A DNA stretch of 64,000 nt, taken from positions 16,712,483 through 16,776,482 of the forward strand of contig OY987249.1 in the NCBI GenBank assembly GCA_963920765.1. Reading direction: 5' to 3'. Each line of letters starts with the position of its first letter. Positions within the stretch are counted from its first letter, which is position 1. The translations under genes were made by a program, and so were the position numbers. Under the pieces are notes generated by a model, which worked only from the letters and a program-made list of their open reading frames with translations, searched no databases and had not been told where the DNA came from. Of this stretch, positions 51,312 through 63,599 are shown piece by piece. The stretch is from Ulota crispa (lineage: Eukaryota > Streptophyta > Bryopsida > Orthotrichales > Orthotrichaceae).

Positions 51312-54300
51312 TCACTGCCTTGTAGAAGAATATCGTTGACTTTCGATTGCAGATTTAAAGCCCTCAGCGTACACCGTGTTCTTGAACATCATCTGAAAGA
51401 GTGAAAGATAAATTTAATTCTATTTCTTTTGAAAATTCAAAAATATATATAAAAATAAGATAATACAAAAACGAAAAAATACTAGAAGATAATTTAGGTC
51501 TTCAAATATTTTTTTCTTTTTGTGAAAATTTAATTTTTGAAATAGAGGATCCTTTAAAATCAAAAATTGATATGTGTACCACACCCATTGAACTACTATA
51601 CCACACCGCAATGTAAATTTAAGATTTTTACCATCACAAAGCTGAATTTGAAAATTTTAGATTTCTATCATCAAAAAGCTGAATTTGATAATTTGGAGTT
51701 CAGATTTGGACTTAGAGACCATAATTTAATCTAGAACCATAAAAAAAAAGTTGTAATTCAACAACACCCAATGAAAAAGTTTAGCTAGGGAGAAAAGTGT
51801 TACTTTTACTTTTGTTTGTACAAAAAGATAAGCATTTTCATTGGGTGTTGTTGAATTGCAATTTTTTTTTTTTTTTATGGTTCTAGGCGAAATCATGGTC
51901 TCTAAGTCCAAATTTGAATTCAAAATTCTCAAATTCAGCTTTTTGATGATAGAAATCTAAAATTTACCCTAGGGTGTGGTACAATAGTTCAAAGGGTGTG
52001 GTACACATATCAATGCTTTAAATTCAATAATTCAATTGGAAAATTCTAATATCAATTTTTTAATTTCAGAAGATTATAAAAAAAAAGTCCTGAATTCAAC
52101 TTAGTAAAAAAAAAGATTTCAGTTGACGTCAAGAAATCAAAAGTCTCAGTCAAAATGCACAGGTACACCATTGGCAGAACTGTATTCCTGTCTGCGTAAA
52201 AAAGACCATAGCACGAGGATCTGAGGTCTTACTAGTAAGCTTTCCAGGTCTGGAGCTAGCCTGCGTCTTACAGCAGCATCGATTGTATCAGCCGCAGTCA
52301 GCTTCTTCTCCTCTTCCAAGGCCAAGGAATCAACCTCAGTAACAGCAGCACCAACAGCATAATCCAAAATAGAGGCCATGACGGAGGCTATGTCCACTGT
52401 AGATAAGTCTTTGGCCTTGGACACACCTGTCTTGGGTTTATCTGCAGAGAGAGCTAGAGACTGCTTCGCAATTGGTGCTACAGCAGGTGCTGAAAAAATG
52501 ACACTTTTATGTCAGCAAATTGTAAATGATGAAAACTCACTAAATCAACCAAAAAAAGATTCCCGGCTGTGACCACGTTTCAAATGTTTCACTGTACCGC
52601 AGCCCTACAACTTAACTTCGTTCAGCAAATGGAACCCATTATAGACCATTGTGCATTAGCTAATATCTTTTATCTGGTCATTAGAAGTGTATACACTTTC
52701 CCTAAGCTTGGAATGTTGTGCACGGCATGGGCAATTGCCAACACTGATTAGAGGAATTTTAATGTGCAGTTGGTCAATTATGGAGTGAACGAAGTTAAGT
52801 TGTAGGCACTTCAGATATCAGCGGCCAAGACATATATGAAGGCATTAGGGTTAACCATTAATCCTAACCTAGCTTTGATGTCATTTATTGAGGAGGTAAT
52901 TCTTCCTGGTTAGTGTGGACCATACAAACAAAAAGCCGACAGCTACATTTCTGGGTATCCAAAGGATCTGCTGCTATTCTGTATACAACGAGTGCACGCA
53001 GGCAAATGTCTATAAAAACAGTAGCCTTACGGAATTCAATTATATAGTATTACAAAAGGAGCAATATTAGCAGCAAAACAGTATTCGGTTTTAGTATCAA
53101 CCGCAGTAAGCTAATTACAGCAGAGCATTGAAACATGGACAAAACTATCTCAGAGAAACGATTAGACGAGTTCCCCAATAACCAATTAGTGCTTGATTCA
53201 GTGTACCTTTCAATATTAGAGATACTCCTGGAGCATCTTCTTCCTTGTTCGCCTCCTTTGGTACCAAATATGCTAAATCAGGCGGTTGGTCTTTGCCCAC
53301 CACTACTGCGGCCTGCAAGATGAGATGTATTCAGAACAACTCGTTGCTCCAGTGACTCCATTCCATCCTTACCACGTAAACAACACTTTCCAAATGTTCA
53401 GGAAAATAGATTAGTAGGTTCATACCTCTAGGTCAACGTATGAAGGTTCCCTACCAATAGCCTTCAAAAATACGTCCAAATTTTCTGCTGTAAGAGCTGT
53501 ACAGACACCGCAGAGAAAGTTTTTTCAATTTGAAAGACGTTTACGATCATAATAACTGAACAGCATTTATTTTTCAAGACATGCAAACTCTGATAACGCA
53601 ATTCGAGTTCCGACCTGTACTGGAGTCATTGGCGAGAGGATGAAAAAAAATCCTAGATTGCTTCTGAAATCCAATATCCAGTAGCAAAGATACAGCCCTG
53701 ACAGTAGTAATACAGACTAAAAATTGTAAGCTTCTCAACATGACTAAATGGTCTGAAGCAAGTTGATGAATGCATCCATCACGCAAAAATAATACTCTAC
53801 GAGGAGAGACATACTCAAAATTGTTCCTGCAATGCAGTATCGTAGGAAAAACCAGGGAGAAAGTCGAGGATAAATTCAGAACATGATCATAAGTTGAAAA
53901 AATCTAGCGAGTTTAATGTTTCACCATTTTCAAAATGAAAAAAAACCCAAATAAGCATAAAAGAACATGAACAAACAGCATATTGATAGATCTAAAAAAA
54001 GATTAAACACACCTTGCAGACTCGTTGATAAGAGCGAACGGTGTCACGCATCCGAGCGGCACCTACATAGAAAAGAAGATTCTAAGAACAATGCCAAAGC
54101 TTTTGCAAGGTCCAGCCACGCATAGTTTACATGTCAGGTGACCAAATGTGCCTTCTTATGACTATGTTTTGCAGGCAAGCAGGCCTGTGAGAAGAAAAAG
54201 CCCCATTTACATCAAATTCCTCATGAGAGAGAGTCTGCGTAAGACCTTAATAGCTATAATATGTGATGCTGAGTCAATTCTAGTTTCAGAAGCAATCCGT

Positions 54301-55365
54301 TTCAAATTCACCAACATATTAAGAAACCACTGGAATCACCAATTTGGTTGGATTGGATAATACCTGGAGAACAGGTTGCAAGGACTCCGCTGGAGCCATA
54401 CGTATTCCACTTTTGCCTAATCCGAGCCTTACTGACAGTGCTGTTACAAAAAACAGCGTGTCAGCTCAAGTTACCAAACGCATCCATCGCATCATCAAAA
54501 CAACATAGAATGGATATGAGAGCATCATAAACCTCCAGCAAAATCATTGAGATAATCCACCTTTCAAATCCACCTGAGTAGTGGTTAATGCTGACACTAC
54601 ATACAGCCGGTTCTTCTTATCCTGCACTCACTCACAATAAACCATGGAACACAACAAGCCTGTAAAAACCCAACTTGCCAAATAGATAAGTACACGATGG
54701 CAATGAGCAACAGAATGCCAACTGACTACCGTTACACGTTCGCTCGCCATTATTACCAACTAGATACCGTAAATCCTAACCCTAACCCTAAACCCTAAAA
54801 TCCCCCTACCTTTAAAAACAGGTTTTTGCTGAGGCCTCCATCAAGATGTCCAACGTGCCTAGCCTGCACCCCAGAAAGAGCAACCGAACAAACGATGAAG
54901 AAGAGAAACGTTCAGTTAAGAGGGGCATAAATTAAATTGATTGAAACAACTGCTCCCTCCAATCAGGATCGTTAGCAAAATGCAACGAGGAAAGAGAAAC
55001 CACCACCACGAAGGTTAACCTAACCTGCTCTTCGACAGTCATAACCACGGGATGCTCATATGTCTCGCAGGCAACTCCATGCTCCTGCACAAAAGGAAAG
55101 CAATCAAGCCGGGCAAACCTCAGATTTCCTCAGTCCGTCGCATCATTGGATCGGAATTCAGAGGCGCACAAACGGCGGAGACATGCAGGGACCACAAGGG
55201 CAGAAAAAAAGAATGAGAGCGAGAGAGCGAGAGAGAGGCAATAATAGAAAGATCTAGCACTTTCCAAAACCCTAAGAAGAGAAGAGAAGGAAGAGACGGA
55301 AAAAGGAAACGAACCTTAAGAAAATAGAGCAGAGATTCCCGAGTGTGGCACCCAGAATGCGACAT
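51312..55365 (-). CDS. YbaK/ProXp-type aminoacyl-tRNA editing domain protein
   Basis: Eleven exons on the minus strand: 55365-55315, 55084-55025, 54863-54810, 54621-54561, 54440-54364, 54062-54013, 53697-53615, 53496-53426, 53312-53207, 52489-52233 and 51392-51312. They join in frame to 316 residues, start ATG (MSHSGCHTRESLLYFLK), stop TGA. The editing domain reads YEHPVVMTVEEQ, VGHLDGGLSKNLFLKDKKNR (substrate-binding Lys region), LYVVSALTTTQVDLK, RLGLGKSGIRMAPAE, VPLGCVTPFALINESA, GFQKQSRIFFHPLANDSS and YVDLEAAVVVGKDQPPDLA. This is the free-standing prolyl-tRNA-synthetase-associated family (PrdX/PRORSD1, plant homolog At1g44835), which deacylates mischarged tRNA such as Ala-tRNA(Pro). Residues from about 206 on form a plant-type extension ending MMFKNTVYAEGFKSAIESQ. 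Reading through the last donor would instead end the protein with a different tail near 52146; the spliced version is favoured because NTVYAEGF is a known family ending. The last intron holds a foldback MITE. Confidence 0.93.
51566..52014. mobile_element. Foldback MITE in the last intron of the YbaK gene
   Basis: ATTGATATGTGTACCACACC at the left and its inverse at the right; large parts of the interior also pair (GAACAACACCCA type centre as in 17306-17709). Flanks read CTTTAAAAT and CTTTAAATT, an 8-of-9 match to a 9-bp duplication. Confidence 0.8.
54774..54799. repeat. Short interstitial telomere-like repeat
   Basis: TCCTAACCCTAACCCTAAAC followed by CCTAAA, in intron 3 of the YbaK gene. Mixed CCCTAA/CCCTAAA units, as in telo-boxes of plant translation-related genes. 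Confidence 0.8.
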
Positions 55366-55829
55366 GATTTTGGCTCGATACAATCCAATGCAGTGCTATG
55401 CTGATAGAACGAGGATTAGGGTTTCGGGACACAAGGGCTCTCAGCAGCAACTTAGTGGGCATGCACCTGAAATGGAAGAAGAACCCAATTGATAACTTAT
55501 CTTTGCAAGGAACAACAACTGAGGTCGATGATTCTAAGAGGAAGCAGCTGAGGAGTGCATGCCAGTAGAAATGGTATGGCTCCCCCACTAAGTTACTGTA
55601 ATTCTGCGTCGTTGTCGTGAGGTCGTGCTTACAAAATCATCCACCGACACAATTGTTGTCAAGAGGATTCAAAAGTACGCTTAGTGACCGCTCCCCGCAT
55701 CATCCGGATCCGCACTCGCCTGGCTTGGTCTGCCTGGGTCCGTGAATCGCTGAGCGCCCCGATCACCACCAACTCCGGCGCTTAACTCCCTGAGCGCCCA
55801 GGCCGTTTTCACCAACAACTTTGATGTAT
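55366..55829. other. Upstream region of the YbaK gene
   Basis: Presumed promoter and 5' leader. GC-richer from 55680 to 55800. No other gene supported. Confidence 0.4.
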
Positions 55830-56474
55830 TAGGGGTTTCATATATCTCAAAAAAGTGGTGAACGAATGGTCGTGAATGAGTTTTTGTTCATTGTGAACGT
55901 GAAGTCACAAAAGTGTACGATCCATGAGGACCTTCAGGAGGTTCTCATGGGTTGTTCACGTGCCTCTCCCGCTAGCTCTTCAATTGTGTTCCTATCGCTC
56001 CCACGCACGCGCACTCTTGTTTGTGTTGTTGCTCGCCTCTTGGCTCTTGCTCTGCACCTTTGTCTCTAGCTCCACACCTCTATACATTTTGGATGCAGAG
56101 TTGATTACCAGGTCAAGGTTATTGAAGGAATCGCAATGCGCTAGAAGCGACGATGGTGGAGCTGAAGAGATCTTGATTAGAAGCAGACAATTGTGGAGAT
56201 GAAGTGTTCCAGATTAGAAGCAACAATGGTGTTCAAGGGATCCGTACGGGATTGGTGATTGTGGGTAAAATTGAAAGGGTGTAAGTAGTTCACTACAATT
56301 CAAATATTTGAATGGGTGATTGTGGGTAAAATTGAAAGGGTGTAAGTAGTTCACTACAATTCAAATATTTGAATGGGTAATTGCGAGGACATGAACGGTG
56401 GCTTGACTAACTTGTTCACCAATTTCATTCACGTGAATGAAATTGCTGGTTTAGGATATATTTGAAACCCCCTA
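55830..56474. mobile_element. Non-autonomous DNA element, TAGGGGTTTCA terminal type
   Basis: TAGGGGTTTCATATATCTC at the left and TTTGAAACCCCCTA at the right. The first ~60 bp match, inverted, the last ~60 bp of 12731-13238. Frames at 55866 and 55924 lie inside it. Contains a 61-bp tandem duplication at 56254-56375. Confidence 0.7.
56254..56375. repeat. Tandem duplication, 2 x 61 bp, identical units
   Basis: The unit begins GGTGATTGTGGGTAAAATTG and ends TTCAAATATTTGAATG; the second copy is exact, so the duplication is recent. Confidence 0.95.
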
Positions 56475-57200
56475 TTGTATCTTAGTCAATCACATGATCC
56501 ACAGAAAGTGACCATTGAAAATAGTGGAACACCTACTTAAAAAATGGCTTGCAAATTGTGGGAACAATTCACCATGGGAGATGGGAGATTATAACATTTG
56601 ATCTAACAACTTCTTATGGCAAATCTCATTTTTTGGTAGGTAGTTGCTATTCGATGATTTTTACAAAATTCCATAAGCCTCTAGATTCATCTCAAATTTT
56701 GTGAGTAGCAAGATTAGATGTGAACGCACACACTTGTAAATTATTGAAAATTGCACTTCTTTTTAAGTCAAGTTTTAGGGCTTCAAATCACTATTGCACG
56801 GAAAACAATGACCGCCATAGTCGGTGACGGTTGCCACAATAAGGGTTTAGAACATGCTTGAACCCTTGCAAACAACTTTCCCGCTACCACAAAGCACACA
56901 CAAGGAAGCTTGCAAGGGGTATTGAATGGTTGCAACATGTAAAACGCTGCTTGCCACCACACCCCGTATGGTGTTTCATCCAATCAAATATCTTACATCA
57001 CTTGTACAACATTTGACTTTCCTTGCCATTACTCCATTAGCATGGACAACTTGAATGCCTTCATAATTGTAGTTTATAAAAAGACCAAAAATTTAGATCC
57101 GCTTCCTCAAATAAGCTTTTGAAATCCCCAAAGACATTATATTGTCTCTGGGGAGCTCAAGGGTTAACACTATAACAATTGGGAAAAACATGGATATAAC
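56475..57200. other. Spacer, no gene recognised
   Basis: A minus-strand frame at 56783-56983 has no supporting feature. GGGTTAA at 57161-57167 resembles an isolated tip of the TTAACCC-type elements. Confidence 0.3.
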
Positions 57201-58115
57201 TTAACCCTTTAAGGACCATGCAACCATATTTTGGTTGTTGGGAGTGGTTTTTGGCCTGTAAGTTGAAATTGCTCAATAATTTGGAATTTGGTCTTGAAGT
57301 ATGCATGTGATCACAAGAATTTTGCATCCATCTAAAAAAGTAACAATGCAATTGGGTATGTGAGTTGATAAATAATGGTGTTTATATGGCATGGTTTCAA
57401 AATACATATCCAATTTTTGTCAAAGATGGATCAAAGCAACAATACAATACACCAAGTATGCAAGAAGAACATCAAATTTTAATTGCACAATTCTAAAAAA
57501 TTTCAAATTACTTAAGAAATATGCTTGTATTGTTTTCATATATGGTAGTAGTATAATTGTAGTATTTGAAGATCTACTGAAGTGTTGTTGTCATTTTGGC
57601 TTTAAAATTTGTCATCCCACATTTAAGGCCAATTCTTGATTGTTTTCACCAATTGGATTTTCCAAAATAACTATCAAATTTCTTGTAGAATCATTTTAGG
57701 GTAGCAAAGAAAGTGGGTTTTTTGATCATTTTTGTCCACTTAGCTACACCTTGTGATTGCTATTTTTGTCTATTTTGTGTGAAACTAGTCTTGTTGGAAA
57801 GGTGGGAAACCCTGCTTTCTAGAAATGTAAGGCTCTTTTCAATCAAAGCTTGCATGAAGCGTTAACATTCAAAACTACACAAGCATGAAACATTAGAGAT
57901 TTTCCACATACAGCTCACTCAATCATTATAATATTTCACCTCCAACAGTAGATCTAGCTGAAATTTTGATTCTTTAAAGTGAACAATGTGTACTTCCCAT
58001 TTGTATGGTTGGATTATTGAAAATGGGTCCGTATTTGAGTCAATTCCAAATCTAAGCTTACATTCCTTGTTTTCAGTGGATTTTGTGAAAATGGGTGTGC
58101 TCGTTAAAGGGTTAA
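57201..58115. mobile_element. ~915-bp non-autonomous element, TTAACCCTTTAA type, copy 2
   Basis: Intact tips TTAACCCTTTAAGGACC and CGTTAAAGGGTTAA. Homologous throughout to 29719-30632. Directly abuts the next element at 58116. Confidence 0.85.
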
Positions 58116-58505
58116 GGGAATTGATATATGTACCACCCCTTTGCAACTATTCTACCACACCTACTATATATGGCCAATATTTATGAGATGGAAGTAGGCC
58201 TAGACCACATGTAAAACGCCACTAATTTGAAAATACAATTTGTTATAGAAGTTGCAATATTAATTTTTTTAGCTCCAAATCTTGCTCATAATATTAATTA
58301 AAAAAATTTAAATCAAACTAAGCATAATTCAAACTTTTTAATTAGTACTGTTTGTGGGATTTGAAGATAAAAAACAAAATTATAATTATAACTTGTATAT
58401 CAAATTTGTATTTTCAAATTAGTGATGTTTTGCCTGTGGTCCATGCCTACTTTCATCTTATAAACATTGGCCATGTATAGTAGGCGTGGTAGGATATAGT
58501 TGGAA
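58116..58505. mobile_element. Foldback MITE, GGGAATTGATATATGTACC type
   Basis: Left end GGGAATTGATATATGTACCA. Interior arms GTAGGCCTAGACCACATGTA and CCTGTGGTCCATGCCTAC pair, as do the AATTTGAAAATACAA blocks. The right end (GTAGGCGTGGTAGGATATAG) is degenerate. Confidence 0.65.
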
Positions 58506-59360
58506 TTATTTTGAATACTTCCTAAAGAAAAGTTGATTGACAAACAAGTCTCTTAAATAAGAAAAAGCATATACTATAATATTCTAGCTATTGGTATAGA
58601 CATAATTCAAGATTGGTATAGACATAACTCAAGATTGAGTAAACATTTAATGTTGACAATTTTTTTTTAAACCGTGTCTAGGTCTATCCGTATTGTGTTC
58701 ATATTCCTTCCACAATGTGAGTTTGGTTCACCTCTAATTTCTTGAGATTTAGTCTACTTGCATTCAGCAATTGCTCTAATTGTAACTTGTTTTCTATCAA
58801 ACACTTTTGTAACAATTTCTCAATGGTGTCCTATAATATTGTTATTAGAAGTTAGTTTTTTTGTAATTAGTGATTAATGATACTTCATTTTAACAACTAA
58901 AGGGCCAAGCCTATTTTTCTCCAGAAGTCATTAAACATTGTCACTTTAAGGAGAATGTGTACAAAAGTAGGAAAAAAAATACTTTTGGGAATCCAAATAG
59001 TAGGATCTTGCCTTAGACTACAGGAGGTACTTGGGCAAAAAAAACTCATTTAAAATGGAGAGGAGTGAGATATTGACATTTGAAGTGAAAATATAAAGTT
59101 TCTTTCTTTCTTGCCCAAAAATTCCAAGAGCATTTAACCACCTTTATAGCAAAACAATTGTTCTACAAAAAGTTGAGGTTTGACTGCTCCCTGTAGAAGA
59201 CCAAGTTGGGTGTGTGTAAAAAAAATTCAAATCAGTTGTTTTGAAACATTCCAATTTGTTCAACAAGATTGTGCTACTTGGCAATCAAAAATGTTTCAAC
59301 CTACAAGCCTTCAAAAATAAAACATTATCATTGTCATTTTGTATTAGAGGTTTTACTTGG
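58506..59360. other. AT-rich spacer, no gene recognised
   Basis: Contains a short duplication (CATAATTCAAGATTGGTATA and CATAACTCAAGATTGAGTAA) near 58600. Nothing else. Confidence 0.3.
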
Positions 59361-60203
59361 AGAATTGATATATGCACACCCGGGGTTTGTTATATACACA
59401 TGGAGGGAGGACAAATTTTAGATATTAACCATCAGCAAGTTGAATTTGGAAGATTCAAATTCACATTTGGATTTAGAGACCCTAATTTAGTTTAGAACCA
59501 AAAAGGAGGATACAATTGAACAATGCCCTATGGAAAAGCTTAACTTTTTTTACAAACAAAAGGAAAAGTAATAATTTGCCCTCTAATTAAGCTTTTCCAC
59601 TAGGCATTGTTCAATTATATCTTCCTTTATGGTTCTAGACTAAATTAAGGGCTCTAAATCCAATGTGAATTCAAATTTTCCAAATTCAACTTGTTAATGG
59701 TAAGCAAGGATTTGTTTTTGGGCAATTAAAGGTCCAATTGCCTCAAAAAGAAAAGGTGAACTTCAAGCCTATAAAAAAAAAGGGGGAAAATTTTCAAAAA
59801 ATGCCAGATTACAACAAGTAAAATTGCATAGCAGTTTAGGATTTCATAAAATTCTTGTCATATTGAAAATTGATGCCATCATTTTAAAATTATTTGAAGT
59901 GTTGTCTAATCTAGTTCAATACAATAATTAAGCAATGCCAATAGTTGTTTGGATATTTTCAAAAAAAACCCATGAATACTTTTTACCTACAAAAAATCTC
60001 ATGATGCTACAAATATTCATGCATAGGGCCTTCAACTCCAACCAAAATAGGAATAGAGCCCCCAATCTACAAACCATTTTCAAAAAACGCCACATAGCCA
60101 TTGGGCTGGAAAACAAACAAAAAAAAAACCCTGATGGTAAGTATCTAAATTTACCCCTGGGTATACATAAAACAAATCCCGGGTGTGCATATATCAGTTC
60201 CCT
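59361..60203. mobile_element. Foldback element, AATTGATATATGCACACCCG type
   Basis: Left end GAATTGATATATGCACACCC and right end GGGTGTGCATATATCAGTTC are inverted repeats. Interior pairs TTGAACAATGCCC with GGCATTGTTCAATT. The frame at 59935-60306 runs out of its right end and is not a gene. Confidence 0.7.
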
Positions 60204-60575
60204 TTACTTATTATATTATTTTTGTTTGAAAGTTCGATACTTTGATATGATTATTTGGATATGGTACATACAGTACCATTGTTCACCGTTCAAACGAAGA
60301 TTGTAGCCACACGAACACAACTCCTTCATTGTGTCGTTTATTAGACAGATCATGAACCAGCATTAATGAACTTTACTCTATTATATTCTGATTTGAAGTC
60401 ACACTTTTTACACATGGAATAATATATAGATCTATATTCCAACAAACACCAAAAACCAAACAATTATCGAAGCATCTTAAATTCAAAATTCTGTCAAGAA
60501 CCCCAAAAATGCACCCCGAAAGCTTGTGATACATGAGCCTTTTTATATCTGGGTTAACACTTTACAAAACTAAAA
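60204..60575. other. 3' flank of the nucleotide-sugar transporter gene
   Basis: Presumed 3' UTR and terminator of the minus-strand gene. Nothing else recognised. Confidence 0.4.
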
Positions 60576-62723
60576 TCACGCAGTTTTGGGTTTCGCTTTG
60601 TATGGATAATTCTGATGGATGATGGTACTGGATACCACCAATGGAAGAGCTGCTACAGCATAACTAGATGGAGATTTTCCTTCCACCACTACTTCTAACA
60701 AAGCCGTGACGAGCAGTGCTGAAACAATGACAAATCCCTGCACCCAAGCCACAGCAAAACTGTCAATCTCGACCCTTATTTTCCATTATTATATAGCTGG
60801 AGTGGCTCCAACACTTTTGGTTGAGGCTATCAATTCTCACAATTTTTTTCTTTTATTTTGCTAGCCATGAAACAAATTTTGGTGATCATTATCAAATATT
60901 TCTTAAAATCCTGCTGAAAAACTGCATTTTCCATCTAAAACCTCAACGCACGTAAACAAACCAAAAGATTGTAGAAATATGGCGATATTTAGCCCAAAAA
61001 AACATGACTGCTCAGACTTGATCATGCTAGATACTTTCATAATGTATACATGCTGATCCTGAACATATGTGGACAAATAGATTCACATCTCTGGATGTAA
61101 GCACATTACCTTCTTAATGCCCCCAGAATACTGAGTAACCAAACCCACTAAAATGCCACCAAACGCATTCAAGATGACTGGAATCTGTCACGCCAGCATT
61201 GCAAGAGCATTAGACGTGGTTACAGAAAAACCTCATAATAGAGAAGTCCCAGAGTAGAAGATATAAAGCTGCAGATTGTCAAATGAAGCGTACATAGTAA
61301 CAAGGAAAAAGGTAAAGAGCAACGCCTTACAAATGTTAATATGGTCCATCCATGAAAAAAACCACGTTTCTGTATGCTCACACCATCCGGCGACAACCAC
61401 ATGCTAATCAATAGAACTAAGCTTCCATAGGTGGACATCTCTATTGTCATCAAATACGTGCTTCGGCGCTTCACCTGCACATTTGTCAGTCTTTGCTTTT
61501 ATCAGAAGGAGAGACCAACTTCCAGAACAGAAAGACCATGTCAACTCAGCAATGAGTGACGCTCTAGAAAGACCACCAACTAAGGTAGCAACACCCATAA
61601 CCATCACTGTACCCATAACCATCACCTCTAAAAACTTGGAAAATCTGTGGAAGTGAATAGATGTAATTACAAGGATGTACAACATGTGAACATGAAACCT
61701 TAGTGTTGGTATTAGGTGCAATTGCAATCGACTCTTTAAAAATTCACAACTTCTTTTCACAGTATCCAAATAATACATTCAAAAGTGCAAACTCATCATT
61801 TTCCTCTTGCTAATAGGATCCTATAATTTGCTAGATGTTTATTAATAATCATCATGTGCAAAAACACTTAATTTGACAGTTATGGGTGCTGCTACCTTAA
61901 GCAGGCAAAAGCTAATGATCGCCCTCACTCATCTTCAACAGCCACTTGATTCAACAACAAGCAATATTGAGTCACAAAACGATAGCAGCAGGTTGTTCAT
62001 GTAGCTTCTCACCTGAGCGGCCCACTGGCAGAGGGTGGATGCCAGACCGGAAAGCAGGGATGCAGATATGATAGGGATAATACCCAACCACAGTGTTGAT
62101 TCCCATTCAACCTTCTTGCTTCGCTGATCAGGGGCAGTCTTCCCGAGACTTAGCAACATTGCTGCTATTAATAGCATCATCAAAGCCCCAATTTGTTGCC
62201 TGGTCTGTCTGGACCTGTCATTGCATTCAAAACAAAAACCTCGTGTAAACGTATGCCCGAATAACATCGCCTCCTCGTCCAAAAAACTTCTTTACCATCT
62301 ATAAATCCAAGTGAAATCTACAACAGATGATCTATTAAATAAAATAGACCAGAAACAATCCGGGAGGAGTAAAAGAAAATAATTTGGTTACGAAACAAGA
62401 TCACACAAAGAGTAGTTTCTGCCCTACAAATTCTGCAAATGGCTCAAGACAAGACAGATCCCTGACTGACTGGAGAGGTTATATATATATATATACCCAA
62501 GAAAGAGAAACATAAACATTGCCGTGAAGACGAGTTTGGTTTGGTTCAAAAGGGAGAATGTAAGTGAATCCAGGTTTCGATACGAAAGCTGGAGAAGAGT
62601 GTTCTGTAGCGCATAGATTGCTGCTGGTAACGCAGATGCTTTCAGTGAGTCAGCAAAACTCCACTCTTTTGACAGCCTCCATAAGGTACCTTCTCGAGCC
62701 ATGAAAAAAAGAGCGGCCGCACA
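60576..62723 (-). CDS. ROCK1-like nucleotide-sugar transporter (UDP-GlcNAc/CMP-sialic acid transporter family), N-terminus not found
   Basis: Five exons on the minus strand: 62723-62497, 62214-62013, 61474-61331, 61184-61110 and 60737-60576 (TGA stop). They are in frame throughout, about 269 residues. Recognised stretches: CAAALFFMAREGTLWRLSKE, ALPAAIYALQNTLLQLSYRN, LDSLTFSLLNQTKLVFTAMF, RQTRQQIGALMMLLIAAMLL, SLLSGLASTLCQWAAQV, STYLMTIEMSTYG, LSPDGVSIQKRGFFHGW, NAFGGILVGLVTQYSGGIKK and GFVIVSALLVTALLEVVVEG. The multi-pass drug/metabolite-transporter fold and these motifs match the plant UDP-GlcNAc/UDP-GalNAc transporter ROCK1 (At5g65000), an ER protein that affects cytokinin-oxidase stability. 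The tail KAKPKTA is lysine-rich. The first ~50-60 residues (first transmembrane helix) are not visible in the 1.28 kb upstream, so they probably lie beyond the right edge. An intron carries the MITE 61583-61897. Confidence 0.92.
61583..61897. mobile_element. MITE, AGGTAGCAACACCCATAA type, in a transporter intron
   Basis: Ends AGGTAGCAACACCCATAA and inverted AGGTAGCAGCACCCATAA; TA at both flanks. Lies within the 538-bp intron 61475-62012 and leaves more than 100 bp of ordinary intron on each side. Confidence 0.9.
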
Positions 62724-62839
62724 CTGCGCCACATGATTGATGCTGCCAAGTGTCAGCAGGAAGATTAAAAAAAACCCTTCTAAATAAATATAGAGCAGAA
62801 ACAACCTTCCTCGTTACACTGCTGAGGATTCAGCTAAAT

Positions 62840-63285
62840 AGAAGCACCTTATATGGACACCAACCCTTTTCGGACCCTAGAATTCCCCCAAAGCAAACCC
62901 TAGTTGCATGCAAATCATACCCTTGTTATATGCAAATCAAACCTTTGTTGCACGCAAATGTGACAAGTGTTGTTTGCACTGACCATTTTAAGCATTAAAG
63001 TGGTTTAAGTGGTTTTTTCTTAGACTCTCATGCTCACTCATTTGATCTTCTCCCTGTTTGTTTTCCCAAGGTTCAATGACCGGTTTACAGCAGGTCTAGG
63101 GGCCACAATAGGTGTATCTAGGACCTCGTCTTCAAAAATTCATGCTTTATTCATAAAACTGCAAAATAATATGAGGGCAATTTTTTGCCCATCTATGCCC
63201 ATTTGCTAACCAAAACTTGATTTCAAAATCTCAGTGCACCTTCCTCTTGAATTGATTTCACAAAAGTGTCCATATAAGGTGCTTC
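62840..63285. mobile_element. MITE with 21-bp perfect ends AGAAGCACCTTATATGGACA
   Basis: AGAAGCACCTTATATGGACA plus C at the left is exactly inverted at the right. AAAT occurs on both flanks. The interior carries a short CATGCAAATCATACCCTTGT-type tandem near 62905-62960. 446 bp, non-coding. Confidence 0.85.
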
Positions 63286-63288
63286 TAA

Positions 63289-63599
63289 ATGTAGGAACAC
63301 CCATAAGCGTTAGTGTCCCCATAACCGTCACCTCTAAAATCTTCAAAAATTTGTAGAAGTAAATAGATGTCATTACAAGGATGTACAACATGTGAACATG
63401 AAACCTTAGTGTTGGTTATAGGTACAATGGCCGTTTGCTCTTTAAAAACTCACAACTTATTCTCAGTATCCAAATAATACATTCGAAAGTGCAAACTTAT
63501 TACTTTTCTGTTGCTAACAGGATCCTATAATTTGCTCGCTGTTTATTAACAGTCATCATGTTCAAACCCTAAAACTAACGCTTATGGGTGTTCCTACCT
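63289..63599. mobile_element. MITE, GTAGGAACACCCATAAGCGT type
   Basis: Left end partly eroded (GTAGGAACACCCATAAGCGT), right end ACGCTTATGGGTGTTCCTAC intact. The interior is the ~315-bp subfamily of 12063, 48443 and 61583. Follows the previous element with almost no gap. Confidence 0.85.

Noticed and set aside
52146-52232. Alternative C-terminus of the tRNA-editing protein by reading through the last donor
   Set aside because: A good GT donor at 52232-52231 joins to 51392, giving a tail (NTVYAEGF) that fits the family. The read-through tail has no such match, though a retained-intron isoform cannot be excluded.
61404-61778. 124-codon minus-strand frame
   Set aside because: Runs from MITE sequence into a transporter exon; only the part below 61474 is real coding sequence, and that in another frame.
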